Assembly: GCF_003259845.1 (NCBI RefSeq)
Contig: NZ_QLMJ01000022.1
Span: 151,337 to 215,336, forward strand
Direction of reading: 5' to 3'
Source of the DNA: Actinoplanes lutulentus
GTDB taxonomy: Bacteria; Actinomycetota; Actinomycetes; Mycobacteriales; Micromonosporaceae
Length of the DNA: 64,000 bases
The notes beneath the pieces are model-generated. The model worked only from the letters and a program-made list of their open reading frames with translations. It was not told the DNA's origin and did no database searches. Made by a program: the position numbers and the translations under genes. How positions within the stretch are numbered: the first letter of the stretch is position 1; the number at the start of each line of letters is the position of its first letter. Positions 50,163 through 59,507 of this stretch are shown here, one piece after another.

Positions 50163-51144
50163 CGCCGATGGTGGACTGCGACGGGCCGTACCCGATGAGG
50201 TGGATCCGCGGCTCGGCCGCGACCTGGGTGCCGCGCATCGGGATGCCGCCGAGCGGTCCGCGCAGCCGCAACGGCTCCAGATGGGCGAGCGCCGCGCGGA
50301 AGCCGGTGGCCCACAGGATCGTGTCGACCTCGGTGAGGGTGCCGTCCGCTTCGCGGACGCCGGTCGGTTCGATCGCGGTGAACATCGGTCGCCGGGTCAG
50401 AACCCCGCGCTCCTGCGCGGCACGTGCGTAACTCGTCCAACCCAGACCTGTGTACGAGACGACGCTGCTGCTCGGGCGGCCCGCCTCGACGTCGGCGATG
50501 ACCTTCGCGATGGTGGAGCGGCCCTCCTGCTCGGGCCGGAACTCGTCGATGAAGACCGGTTCGCGCCGGGTGTACCAGAACGTCGTGGCGGTTCGGGAGA
50601 TCTCCTCCAGCTGCTGGATCGCCGAGATGCCACCGCCGACGATCGCGACGCGGCGGCCGGCGAATTCGGCGGCGTCGGTGTATTCGTGGGTGTGCAGCTG
50701 GCGGCCGCGGAACGTCTCCGCGCCGAGGTAGGCCGGGAGCAGCGGGTTCGTCCAGGTGCCGGTCGCGTTGATCACGGCGCTGGTGAGCCAGGTGCCCTGG
50801 TCGGTGGTGACCCGCAGGTCGTCGCCGTCACGCTCGACGGCCTGCACTGTCACCGGGCGCAGGATCGGCAGGTCGAAGGCGCGTTCGTACGCGGCGAAGT
50901 ACCGGGGGATCGCGGTGCTGCTCGACTCGGCCGGGTCGATGGCGGGTTTCGGCAGGCCGGGCAGGTCGAAGATGCCGTTGACGGTCTCCATGGTCAGCGA
51001 GGCCCAGCGGTGCTGCCAGGCGCCGCCCGGGCCGGCGTCGGCGTCGAGCACGACGAAGTCGAAACCGCGGCGCTGGAGGTGGTAGGCGGCAGAGAGCCCG
51101 GCCTGTCCGCCACCGATCACCGTCACCGTGGTGCGCCGTTCCAT
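50095..51144 (-). CDS. Flavin-containing monooxygenase-like oxidoreductase
   Basis: A 349-aa FAD/NADPH enzyme. ATG 51144 lies six nt after GAGGAG. FAD motif VTVIGGGQAGLSAAYHLQRR at the N-terminus, LDADAGPGGAWQHRWASL, the second nucleotide-binding motif RRVAIVGGGISAIQQLEEIS, and an ATGF-type motif near the C-terminus (TILWATGFRAAL). Members oxidise soft nucleophiles or act as Baeyer-Villiger-like enzymes. It is probably controlled by the convergent HxlR regulator; substrate unknown. Confidence 0.88.
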   Translation of the reverse strand: MERRTTVTVIGGGQAGLSAAYHLQRRGFDFVVLDADAGPGGAWQHRWASLTMETVNGIFDLPGLPKPAIDPAESSSTAIPRYFAAYERAFDLPILRPVTVQAVERDGDDLRVTTDQGTWLTSAVINATGTWTNPLLPAYLGAETFRGRQLHTHEYTDAAEFAGRRVAIVGGGISAIQQLEEISRTATTFWYTRREPVFIDEFRPEQEGRSTIAKVIADVEAGRPSSSVVSYTGLGWTSYARAAQERGVLTRRPMFTAIEPTGVREADGTLTEVDTILWATGFRAALAHLEPLRLRGPLGGIPMRGTQVAAEPRIHLIGYGPSQSTIGANRAGREAVAALRRLIPEPTRI

Positions 51145-51512
51145 GGTCATCTCCTCGCTGCCTTGTTTCGTCAAACAAGTAGCAGAGGGTGATCATTCCT
51201 CACGAGTTCTTCCTCGCTCTCCCGGACTCGATCTTGCATCCGCCCGCCCGTCCGCCCGCCCGCCCGTCCGCCCGTCCGTCCGCCCATTCGCCGGCCTGCC
51301 GAACGCCGTAAGCGCGAGTTCTCCGGGCCGTGGCTGTACACCGTGGTCGCCATAGGCGACAGCCGGCAGCCATACGAGACAGCCAGCCCTCGGCTGAACA
51401 CCACGGTTGTTCGGCTGGCGCTCGTGGTCGTGGTTGAGCCCTGCCAGCGACCGTAAGCGCTGGCCGACTCCGGGTTGGCCGATACCGCTTGCTCAGTGGC
51501 GGGGTTGTCGCA

Positions 51513-51636
51513 GGCGAGCCGTAGCTCAGATCTGTCATCGGACCCGAATAACGGGTCTGGACTACGGCTTGACGACCTGAGCCGTCGTCCAGGAATGTTT
51601 TGGGGCCCTGATTACAGGTCTGAGCTACGGCTCGCC
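51513..51636. repeat. GGCGAGCCGTAGCTCAGA inverted repeat
   Basis: GGCGAGCCGTAGCTCAGA (51513-51530) is perfectly complementary to TCTGAGCTACGGCTCGCC (51619-51636), and the match continues for five more bases with one mismatch. A third degenerate copy (GTCTGGACTACGGCTTG) lies inside at 51555-51571. Confidence 0.75.
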
Positions 51637-51652
51637 ACGGCAACTCCCGGAT

Positions 51653-51710
51653 CGAACCCGAGATCGACACAACCCGGCAGACTCCAGCTCCCGTGTCGAT
51701 CTCGGGTGCG
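51653..51710. repeat. GTGTCGATCTCGGGTGCG inverted repeat
   Basis: CGAACCCGAGATCGACAC (51653-51670) and GTGTCGATCTCGGGTGCG (51693-51710) match at 17 of 18 positions over a 22-nt loop. It shares the GTGTCGAT(T/C)TCGGGTG core with the pair at 5497-5600. Confidence 0.75.
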
Positions 51711-51789
51711 GATTGCGCTGTACATCGACACGCTCGTGATCGGTGGCGGGACGGGGTCGTACTTGGGGCGGTCGCTATCGGGTCAGGGG

Positions 51790-52737
51790 TTACGGGATCA
51801 GGTGCTGGTCGCGGAGCCAGCGTTCGGTGCGGGACATGCCTTCCGGCAGGTCGACCTTGGGTTCGTAGCCGAGCACCCGCCGTGCCTTCTCGATCGAGTA
51901 GGTGCCGGTGCGGGCGAAGTAGCGCATCGAGATGGCGTTGAACTCGGTGGGCCCGGCCAGGCCGAACGCCCGTCCGGCCGCTGCCGCCACGGCCACCGCC
52001 GCTGGTGTCGGCAGGCAGAGGGGGCTGCGTTTGCCGAGCATGCGGTAGTAGTGGGCGAAGAACTCCCGGCAGGTCACACCTGCCCCACCGGTGAGGGTGA
52101 AGATCTGGCCCGCCGCGTCATCCGCGCGAGCCAGCAGCACGCCGGAGACCAGGTCGTCGATGTAGACCGGGCTGAAGATGCCGTTACCCCGGGCCGGCAG
52201 CAGGAACTGGTTCTTTCTGATCAATTCCAGGGGCATCAGGGTCCACGGCCGGGAACCCGGGCCGTAGACGTCACCCGGCCTGATGATCGTCACGTCGATC
52301 TCGCCGGCAGCGTGGGCCTGCAGCGCCACCTGCTCGGAGGCGATCTTGGTGTCGACGTACGGGTTGCCGTCCGGGCGTACCGGGTGTGACTCGGTGACGC
52401 CGTCCGGAAACCCGAGGTCGGAGAAGGCCCGGATCGACGAGAAGTGCACGAAACGCGTCGCGCCGCTGCGGACCGCCGCGTCCAGGGCATTGCGGGTGCC
52501 GCGCACGTTGACCTTCCACTGGCCGGCCAGGCCGACGCCGTTGGAGACCACCGCGGCGGTGTGGATGAACAGGTCGGCGGTGGCCGGCTGCCAGGCGCCG
52601 CCCGCGCTGATGTCGCCGGCGACCACACCGGCGGAGGCGCGCAGGTCGACGCCGGAAACGGTGTGGCCTTCGGCTCGCAGCCGGGCGGCGAGGGCCTGGC
52701 CGATGAAACCGCTGGCGCCGGTGATGAAGACGCGCAT
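51790..52737 (-). CDS. NAD-dependent epimerase/dehydratase-family protein
   Basis: A 315-aa extended SDR: VFITGASGFIGQALAARLR (GXXGXXG), VDLRASAGVV, IHTAAVVSNGVG, HFSSIRAFSD and the catalytic Tyr-Lys in PYVDTKIASEQVAL. VTIIRPGDVYGPGSRPW and VYIDDLVSGVLLA follow. C-terminal YEPKVDLPEGMSRTERWLRD is typical of sterol-dehydrogenase- or epimerase-like members. The substrate is unknown. It diverges from the broken methyltransferase gene across 47 nt that hold a small CACGCA/TGCGTG palindrome (52751-52768). Confidence 0.88.
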   Translation of the reverse strand: MRVFITGASGFIGQALAARLRAEGHTVSGVDLRASAGVVAGDISAGGAWQPATADLFIHTAAVVSNGVGLAGQWKVNVRGTRNALDAAVRSGATRFVHFSSIRAFSDLGFPDGVTESHPVRPDGNPYVDTKIASEQVALQAHAAGEIDVTIIRPGDVYGPGSRPWTLMPLELIRKNQFLLPARGNGIFSPVYIDDLVSGVLLARADDAAGQIFTLTGGAGVTCREFFAHYYRMLGKRSPLCLPTPAAVAVAAAAGRAFGLAGPTEFNAISMRYFARTGTYSIEKARRVLGYEPKVDLPEGMSRTERWLRDQHLIP

Positions 52738-52784
52738 CCCGCGAGTCTGTCACGCACGTCAATGCGTGTTTTAGGCTTTCGGCC

Positions 52785-53555
52785 ATGAGTTTTGAGGTCA
52801 TGGCAGACGCCTACGGCCGTTTCATGGGCAGGTACTCCGAGCCGCTCGCCGTCGAGTTCGCGTCGTTGGTCCGGCCTCTGCCCGGGCAGCGGGCGCTTGA
52901 TGTCGGCTGCGGGCCCGGGGCGCTCACATCGGTGCTTGGCGATCGGCTCGGTGCTGAGTTCGTGTCGGCTGTCGATCCGTCGTCGTCCTTTGTCGCCGCC
53001 AGCCGGGCGAGGTTGCCGGCGGTTGACGTGCGGTAGGCGTCGGCGGAGCGGCTGCCGTTCGCCGACGAGTCGTTCGACCTGACGCTGGCTTCGCTGGTCG
53101 TGCATTTCATGACTGATCCGGTTGCCGGGATTCGGGAAATGGCGCGGGTTACGCGTACCGAAGGGGTGGTTGGCGCCTGCGTCTGGGATTACGCAGCCGG
53201 CGGCGGACCGCTCACCGAGTTCTGGCAGGCGGTCCGGTCATTGGATCCCGCGGTCAGCGGGGAATCGGAATTGGCCGGAACGCGGGAAGGGCACCTCGCG
53301 GAATTGTTCGCCGAGGCCGGATTGCGGGACGTGGAGCCGGCGGTTCTGCGGGTGACGGCTCGGTTCCAGGATTTTCCGGATTGGTGGGAGCCGTTCACCC
53401 TCGGGGTCGGACCCGCGGGAACTTATGTGCGAGGCCTTGACGAGCGGGGGCGCGCGGAATTGCGCGATCGGTGCGCTTCGCTGCTGCCGGAGGAAGGACC
53501 CGTGGAGCTCAGCGCGGCGGCGTGGGTGGCGATCGGGCGCCCGGCTTTAGAGTAG
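52785..53555 (+). pseudogene. Class I SAM methyltransferase interrupted by an amber codon
   Basis: One frame runs from ATG 52785 to 53555 except for TAG at 53034-53036. Before it: VMADAYGRFMGRYSEPLAVE and SAM motif I ALDVGCGPGALTSVL, then VDPSSSFVAASRARLPAVDV. After it: ASAERLPFADESFDLTLASL (motif for post-I strand), VHFMTDPVAGIREMARVTR, GACVWDYA and a C-terminal domain to RPALE. Family members have Gln or Gly at this point, so a single CAG-to-TAG change explains it. It may be a recent pseudogene, a sequencing error or a read-through site. Codon use on both sides is normal. Confidence 0.85.
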
Positions 53556-53559
53556 GAGC

Positions 53560-54609
53560 ATGCGGTGGGATGCGGCCGTCGTCGCCGGGGTGCTCGGGCT
53601 CGACGTCCTCACCGCGCTGACCACGGCGGATGATGCGGGCCGGCCGTTGCTGCCGGTCGGCCTCGGTCTGATGATTGTCGCTTCCGGCGTGTTGCTGTGG
53701 CGGCATCGGTTTCCGGTCGCGGTGCTGGTCGTCACCGGGGTGGTCACGCTCGTTTATTACCCGCTGGGGTTTCCGGATGCGCCGGTCGTTCTGAGTTTGG
53801 CGATCGCGCTTTATACGGTGGCGCGTCATCGCGGGTGGGTTCTGGCGGCCGGTGCGGTGGCGGTGCTGTCGGCGATTCTGGTCGCGACGGCGGAGGAGGC
53901 GTTTCCGGCTGTTCTCGGGATTGTGCCGATTCTCTTGTTGCCGGTGGTGCTGGGGGAGGTCGCGAGGTTCCGCGAGAAGCAGGCTGAGCGGCAGGCGGCC
54001 GTGGAGGAACGGCTTCGGATCGCGCGGGAACTCCATGACGTTCTCGCCCATCAGATCTCGCTGATCAGTGTGCAATCCGGCGCTGCCCTGCACACCCGTG
54101 ATCCGGACGGCGCTTTTGACGCGCTGCGGGCGATCCGTTCCGCCAGCGGCGAAGCGCTGAAAGAAATCCGGTCGGTGCTCGGTGTGCTCCGTGAGGACGG
54201 TCCCGATTTATCCGGGCTGGCCGACCTTTTTCGCCGGGCTGAAGCGGCCGGCCTCGTTGTGCGTACCCAAGTGGATGGTGAAAAACCCCCGCTGGAGGTC
54301 CAGCTCGCCGCTTATCGGATCATCCAGGAGGCGCTGACCAATGTCGTCCGGCACGCCTCCGCGGCCAGCGTCGATGTCACCATCCGGCAGACCGACACGG
54401 CCGTGGAGATCACCGTTGACGACGACGGCTCTTTCTCGGAGACCGAGATCATCGCCGGCAACGGGATTCGCGGCATGATCGAACGCGCCTCGGCCCTGGG
54501 CGGCGACTGCCAGGCCGGGCCGCGACCCGGCGGCGGCTTCCGGGTCCGCGCGCGCCTGCCCGCGACACCCACTCCCACCGACACTCTCACCGGGAACGGA
54601 ACGCGATGA
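53560..54609 (+). CDS. HisKA_3-family sensor histidine kinase
   Basis: A 349-aa membrane kinase. Four to five transmembrane helices within about residues 5-130, then a coil, the phospho-acceptor helix RIARELHDVLAHQISLISVQ, and HATPase motifs AAYRIIQEALTNVVRHAS (N-box) and NGIRGMIERASALGGD (G-box). It starts four nt after the methyltransferase stop. It overlaps the response regulator by four nt (ATGA), forming a two-component pair. Confidence 0.92.
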   Translation: MRWDAAVVAGVLGLDVLTALTTADDAGRPLLPVGLGLMIVASGVLLWRHRFPVAVLVVTGVVTLVYYPLGFPDAPVVLSLAIALYTVARHRGWVLAAGAVAVLSAILVATAEEAFPAVLGIVPILLLPVVLGEVARFREKQAERQAAVEERLRIARELHDVLAHQISLISVQSGAALHTRDPDGAFDALRAIRSASGEALKEIRSVLGVLREDGPDLSGLADLFRRAEAAGLVVRTQVDGEKPPLEVQLAAYRIIQEALTNVVRHASAASVDVTIRQTDTAVEITVDDDGSFSETEIIAGNGIRGMIERASALGGDCQAGPRPGGGFRVRARLPATPTPTDTLTGNGTR

Positions 54610-55268
54610 TCTCCCTCGCCCTCGCCGACGACCAGGCCTTGGTACGCGCGGGCTTCCGCGCCATCATGGCAGGAGAACCGGACATCACGCTCGTCGGCGA
54701 GGCATCCGACGGCGAACAGGCGATCACCCTGGCCCGGCGGACCCGCCCCGACGTCTTCCTGATGGACATCCGGATGCCCGGCATCGACGGCCTCGGCGCC
54801 ACCCGAGCGATCTGCGCCGACGCCACCCTGGCCGGCGTCAAGGTGGTCATCCTGACGACGTTCGAGTCCGACGAGTACGTCTACGGCGCCATCCGGGCCG
54901 GCGCCAGCGGTTTCCTGCTCAAGGACATCGAACCGGTCGAGCTGATCCACGCCGTCCGGGTGGTCGCCCGCGGTGACGCCCTGCTCGCGCCGTCGGTGAC
55001 CCGCCGCCTGATCGCCGAGGTGGCGTCCCGGGTGACGCCGCCGCCGGTGCCCCGGCTGGACGTGCTGACCGCCCGGGAGGCCGAGATCCTCGACCTGGTC
55101 GCGGCCGGCCGGTCCAACGAGGAGATCGCCGCCGAGCTGGCGATCACCTATGCGACGGCGAAGACACACGTGAGCCGGATCCTCACCAAGCTCGGCATGC
55201 GGGACCGCGCGCAGCTGGTGGTGTTCGCCTACGAATCCGGCCGCATCGTGCCCGGCTGGCTTCCCTGA
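54606..55268 (+). CDS. NarL/LuxR-type response regulator
   Basis: A 220-aa regulator: ALADDQALVRAGFRAIM, phospho-Asp in DVFLMDIRMPGIDG, Thr in VVILTTFES and Lys in FLLKDIEPVE, then LuxR helix-turn-helix LTAREAEILDLVAAGRSNEE and TYATAKTHVSRILTKLGMRD. It is cognate to the kinase with which it overlaps. The multicopper oxidase gene follows after 86 nt and could be a target. Confidence 0.94.
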   Translation: MISLALADDQALVRAGFRAIMAGEPDITLVGEASDGEQAITLARRTRPDVFLMDIRMPGIDGLGATRAICADATLAGVKVVILTTFESDEYVYGAIRAGASGFLLKDIEPVELIHAVRVVARGDALLAPSVTRRLIAEVASRVTPPPVPRLDVLTAREAEILDLVAAGRSNEEIAAELAITYATAKTHVSRILTKLGMRDRAQLVVFAYESGRIVPGWLP

Positions 55269-55354
55269 TACATCCTCAGATGTATGCGCCGGTGCGGGGA
55301 AATGGGGGAGACAGCGGATTACTGGCGCAGTCATCGAATGTGACGCTGGTATTC

Positions 55355-56827
55355 ATGAAACGCAGGAGTCTTCTCTCCCTGGCCGTTCTCTCCGGCGCCG
55401 GAGCATTTCTCGGCGGATGTTCGCACGCGGGCGGAAACGACGAGCTCGGTTTCACCAATCGGCTGCGCATCCCGCCGCTCGCGGACCATTCGACCGACCC
55501 TGACGGCGCGAAACGATTCGCGCTCACCCTGCAATCCGGCGGCCGCGCCGAGCTCATCCCGGGGAAAGTCACCGAGGGCGCGTGGGGCATCAACGGCGCC
55601 TACCTCGGCCCCACGGTCCGTGCCCACCGCGGCGACAAGGTCCGGATGGCCGTCACGAACCGCCTCGCCGAGACCAGCACGCTGCACTGGCACGGCATGC
55701 GCCTGCCCGCCCGGATGGACGGCGGCCCGCACCAGATGATCGACCCGGGCGCCACCTGGATCGCCGAGTGGACCATCGACCAGCCCGCCATGACCTCGTG
55801 GTTCCACCCGCACCTGCACGAGGAGACGGCCATGCACGTCTACCGGGGCCTGGCCGGACTGTTCCTGATCGACGACCCGGACGGCCCGCCGCTGCCGTCG
55901 GAATACGGCGTCGACGACATCCCGCTGATCGTCCAGGACAAGAACTTCGACCGCGACGGCACCATCGACACCAGCGGCGTGGAGAGCGGAACGTTCGGCC
56001 TGCTCGGCGACACCATCCTGATCAACGGCACCTACGACCCGTTCCACGAGGTGACCACCCGGCTCGTCCGGTTCCGGCTGCTCAACGCCTCGAACACGCG
56101 CGTCTACCGGATCGGTTTCGCCGACAACCGCACCTTCGACGTGATCGGCACCGACGCCGGCCCGCTGGAACGCCCGGCTCCCGTCGACCGCGTCAAGATC
56201 AGCCCGGGGGAGCGAATCGAGGTCGTCGTGCGGTTCACCGCCGGCGAGACCGTCGTGATGAACAGCCTCGGCGAGGACAGCAGATCCGCCAACGACATCG
56301 AAGAAGACGACTTCACCCTGCTCAAGATCGTGGCCGGGAGCAGGCTCGACGACTCGGATCCGTTACCCGCCACGCTTGGCGGCACACCGGTCCCGGCCGT
56401 GCCGGCGGGCGCCACGGTCCGGCGGTTCGAGCTCTCCGGCTCCGAGATCAACAACAAGGACATGGACATGACCCGCATCGACGAGGTCGTCTCGGCCGGA
56501 GCCGTCGAGATCTGGGAGATCGACAACACCACCTACGCCCACAACTTCCACATCCACGAGGTCGTCTTCCGGATCTTGGAGATCAACGGGACACCGCCGC
56601 CCGCGTATCAGGCCGGCCCGAAGGACACCGTCTTCCTTCCGAAAGAGGCCACAGCCCGGCTCCTCGTGCGATTCGGCGCATTCGTCGACCCGCTGACGCC
56701 GTACATGTACCACTGCCATCTGCTGCGCCACGAGGACAAAGGAATGATGGGTCAATTCGTCGTCGTCGAACCCGGCACCGAAAACCGCGTTCCACTCACC
56801 CTCGCGCCCGGTCACCGTCACCGATGA
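55355..56827 (+). CDS. Multicopper oxidase, lipoprotein
   Basis: A 490-aa three-domain laccase/CueO-like oxidase. MKRRSLLSLAVLSGAGAFLG is followed by lipobox-like GGC, with the RR suggesting Tat export; GTG 55340 is an alternative start. Copper-site motifs are complete: STLHWHGMRLP, TSWFHPHLHEE, AHNFHIHEVVF and YHCHLLRHEDKGMMG, the last giving type 1 ligands His-Cys-His-Met. A Met-bearing segment (NKDMDMTRIDE) could bind Cu(I). The role is oxidation of metal ions or phenols. The gene end overlaps the convergent LuxR-AAA gene by 32 nt. Confidence 0.93.
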   Translation: MKRRSLLSLAVLSGAGAFLGGCSHAGGNDELGFTNRLRIPPLADHSTDPDGAKRFALTLQSGGRAELIPGKVTEGAWGINGAYLGPTVRAHRGDKVRMAVTNRLAETSTLHWHGMRLPARMDGGPHQMIDPGATWIAEWTIDQPAMTSWFHPHLHEETAMHVYRGLAGLFLIDDPDGPPLPSEYGVDDIPLIVQDKNFDRDGTIDTSGVESGTFGLLGDTILINGTYDPFHEVTTRLVRFRLLNASNTRVYRIGFADNRTFDVIGTDAGPLERPAPVDRVKISPGERIEVVVRFTAGETVVMNSLGEDSRSANDIEEDDFTLLKIVAGSRLDDSDPLPATLGGTPVPAVPAGATVRRFELSGSEINNKDMDMTRIDEVVSAGAVEIWEIDNTTYAHNFHIHEVVFRILEINGTPPPAYQAGPKDTVFLPKEATARLLVRFGAFVDPLTPYMYHCHLLRHEDKGMMGQFVVVEPGTENRVPLTLAPGHRHR

Positions 56828-59507
56828 AAAGCGCCACTTCGGTACGCGAGGACACGCCCAGTTTCCGCAGGATGTTCGAGACGTGCACGGCGGCCGTCTT
56901 CGGCGAGATGTGCAGGCGCCTCGCCAATTCCGCGTTGGTCAGCCCTTCACTGATCAGTACCGCCACCTCCCGCTCGCGGGGTGTCAGCGCGGCCGGCCCG
57001 GTGACCGCGGCGTCCACACCGGCCGGGGCGAGACCGAGCTGAGCGCGGACCTGGGCGAGCTGCGCCACCCGCCAGCCACCCCACCCGGACAGCAGCGAAG
57101 CGGCCGCGTCCACCTGCGCGGTCGCCTCCTCGCGACGGTCGGCTGCCAGGAGACAGCGGGCGGCGCCGACGCGTACCGTTCCGCGCAGCGTCGGCCCGAG
57201 GATGTGCGCCTCGACGATGGACAGATAACCGGCCAGGGCCTCGGCGTGCCGGCCGTGCGCCTCCGCGACCTGGGCGTCGACCAGCGTGCGGAACGCGTCC
57301 CACACGTTGACGTCGAGCAGGTCGCGGGCCATCCGGTCGAGGCGGTCCGCGGGCAGGCCGATCTCCAGCGCCGCCGAGATCAGGTCGTGGGCCTGCTCGC
57401 CGCTGCGCCACGGCTGCTCGTCCAGCTCGGCGAACAGCTGGTCCAGCGTCGCCTCGGCGCGGGCGAGATCGCCGCGGCGGCAGGCTAGGTGGAACGCCAG
57501 GCCGGGAATCGTGTTCGGCGGATTGTCCGGCAGTGCCGCCAGGTCGTTGATGATCGGCTCGACCCGGTCCAGCTCGCCGGCCTCCAGGTAGAGCCCGGCC
57601 AGGAAGACACCGTGGTAATCGGCCCAGCGGCCCCGGCGCCGATAGCTGAGGTCCTGCTCGCGGCCCTCCTCCAGCGCGGTGATCGCGGCCCGCAGATCGC
57701 CGGCCCGCAACGCCAGCCGGGCGCCACCCTGGAAGTACGTGGCCACGGACAGGGACTCGAAACCGGCCCGCTCGGCGGCGGCCCGCATCCGTTCCAGGAT
57801 CTCGGCGTGCTCGGCCGGCGTGGTCGGCGGCACACCGTGCACCAGCGCGTTCAACGCTCGGGCCGCGAGAACCCACTCGCCCGCTTTCTCCGCCTCGTCG
57901 ACCAGCCCGGACAGGATGGTGCGGCCGTCGGCGGCGGTCTGCGGCCGTTCGGCGAGTGTCGAACCCTTCTCGACCAGCGCGGCCAGGCGTACCGAAGGCA
58001 GGTCGAACTCGTCGGCGAGCGCGAGAGCCCGGTCGCACCAGAGCAGTGCGACGTCGGCGTCGTCGCGCAGGTACGCCGACTGGGCGATCGCGGTCATCGC
58101 CCGCGCCTGGTCGGCGCCGGGCGGCAGCTGCGCGATCAGCGTCTCGATGTCGTGGGTCAGCCCGCGCATGGTGGCGGTCTCCCGGGTCTCCCACGCGAGC
58201 CGGACCAGCAGATAGAGCGACTCGGCCCGGTCGGTGCTGCTGCTCGCCAGGTCACGCCACTGCCGCGCGTGCCGCAGGGCGTCGTCGAGCAGGCCCGCCA
58301 GCCACGCCGCCTTGGCCGCCGAGGCCAGCAGCTCGGTGTCGTCGGGCACCTCGTCGAGGCCCATCTCGGCCAGCTGCAACGCCTGATAGGCCGACCCGAT
58401 CGACAGGTACAGCGCGGCGCCGCGACGGGCGGCGGCGACCAGGTCGTCGTACCGTCCGGCGCCGCGGGCGTGATGCGCCACCATCGCCGGATCGGCGCTC
58501 TCCCGCAGCAGCACGTCCAGCGCCGCCTCGTGCAGCCGGCGGCGCTGACGGCCCAGCATCTGGTCGGCGATCGCCTCACGGACCAGCGCGTGCCGGAACG
58601 CGAACTCGTCCTCACCGGACTCCACGAGCACGCCGCGGGTCACCAGGTCGCGCAGTACCGCGATGAGCTCGTCCTCGCCGGTGCCGGTCACGTCGGCGAG
58701 CAGGTCGAACGGGATGCGGTGACCCAGCACGGTCGCGGCCTCGACGATCCGGTGGCTCACCGGGTCCAGGTCCTCGACCTGGCGGCGCAGGACGTCGGCG
58801 AGGCTCCAGGGCAGGGGCTGTTCCACGAGTGCTTCGGCGTCGTACCCAGGAAGTGCGCGCAACAATTCCTCCAAGAAGAAGGGATTGCCGCCGGTGCGGT
58901 GATGCAGCGCCGCCGCGGCGCGCAGCGGCGCTGGCGAGCCGGTCGCGGCAGCCAGCATGGCCGCGGTCTGCGACGGCGTCAGACGATCGAGGCGTACGTG
59001 GGTGACGGCGTGCCGTCGCTCCATCTGGGCCAGTAGGCCGGCGACGGGCTGGCGGCGGGTCACCTCGTCCGGGCGGTAGGTGCCGATGAGCAGGCGTGGC
59101 CCGCGCCCGTCGGCGATCCGTTCGAACAGCGCGGCACTCTCCGAGTCGGCCCAGTGCAGGTCCTCGAAGACGACGACGGCGGGGGAGTCGCCGATCATCC
59201 GGTTCAGGATGGCGAGGCCGGTGTGCAGGCGCTCGACCGGGCTGCGACGCGGGTCGGCGAGAGCCTGGAGCTGGTCCTCACTCGTGGTGCCGTCCATGGC
59301 GTCGAGCAGTACTTCATAAGGGCGGGACAGTGAGCCCGGCTCGGCGTGCCCGACCAGCACCACGGTGTCGGCCGGCAGACTCGCCAGCAGCTCGTGGACC
59401 AGGCGGGTCTTCCCGATGCCCGGCTCGCCCGCGATGATCGCGACCGCCGGCTCATGCGCGGCAGCGAGCTGCGTCAATCGACGCAGCTCGCTCTCCCGCC
59501 CGATCAT
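56796..59507 (-). CDS. Large LuxR-family ATP-binding regulator (LAL type)
   Basis: A 903-aa regulator. ATG 59507 is chosen because it overlaps the previous stop as TGATG; GTG 59540 is an alternative. Residues 1-300 form an AAA-type ATPase (Walker A AIIAGEPGIGKTRLVHELL, Walker B AVVVFEDLHWADSES) followed by helical TPR-like repeats. The C-terminal LuxR DNA-binding domain reads LTPREREVAVLISEGLTNAE and AAVHVSNILRKLGVSSRTEV. LAL regulators commonly activate catabolic or secondary-metabolite operons. It is translationally coupled behind a 64-aa protein. Confidence 0.93.
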   Translation of the reverse strand: MIGRESELRRLTQLAAAHEPAVAIIAGEPGIGKTRLVHELLASLPADTVVLVGHAEPGSLSRPYEVLLDAMDGTTSEDQLQALADPRRSPVERLHTGLAILNRMIGDSPAVVVFEDLHWADSESAALFERIADGRGPRLLIGTYRPDEVTRRQPVAGLLAQMERRHAVTHVRLDRLTPSQTAAMLAAATGSPAPLRAAAALHHRTGGNPFFLEELLRALPGYDAEALVEQPLPWSLADVLRRQVEDLDPVSHRIVEAATVLGHRIPFDLLADVTGTGEDELIAVLRDLVTRGVLVESGEDEFAFRHALVREAIADQMLGRQRRRLHEAALDVLLRESADPAMVAHHARGAGRYDDLVAAARRGAALYLSIGSAYQALQLAEMGLDEVPDDTELLASAAKAAWLAGLLDDALRHARQWRDLASSSTDRAESLYLLVRLAWETRETATMRGLTHDIETLIAQLPPGADQARAMTAIAQSAYLRDDADVALLWCDRALALADEFDLPSVRLAALVEKGSTLAERPQTAADGRTILSGLVDEAEKAGEWVLAARALNALVHGVPPTTPAEHAEILERMRAAAERAGFESLSVATYFQGGARLALRAGDLRAAITALEEGREQDLSYRRRGRWADYHGVFLAGLYLEAGELDRVEPIINDLAALPDNPPNTIPGLAFHLACRRGDLARAEATLDQLFAELDEQPWRSGEQAHDLISAALEIGLPADRLDRMARDLLDVNVWDAFRTLVDAQVAEAHGRHAEALAGYLSIVEAHILGPTLRGTVRVGAARCLLAADRREEATAQVDAAASLLSGWGGWRVAQLAQVRAQLGLAPAGVDAAVTGPAALTPREREVAVLISEGLTNAELARRLHISPKTAAVHVSNILRKLGVSSRTEVALFIGDGDRARG

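Larger units (their letters stand above)
51175..51789. other. Gene-free stretch with nested repeats
   Basis: No credible gene. It contains a CCGCCCGT-type low-complexity run (51241-51289), an 18-bp perfect inverted repeat (51513-51636) around a small GACCCG/CGGGTC hairpin (51541-51557), and a GTGTCGATCTCGGG inverted repeat (51653-51710) related to the 5.5-kb family. It separates two convergent-to-divergent gene groups. Confidence 0.6.
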
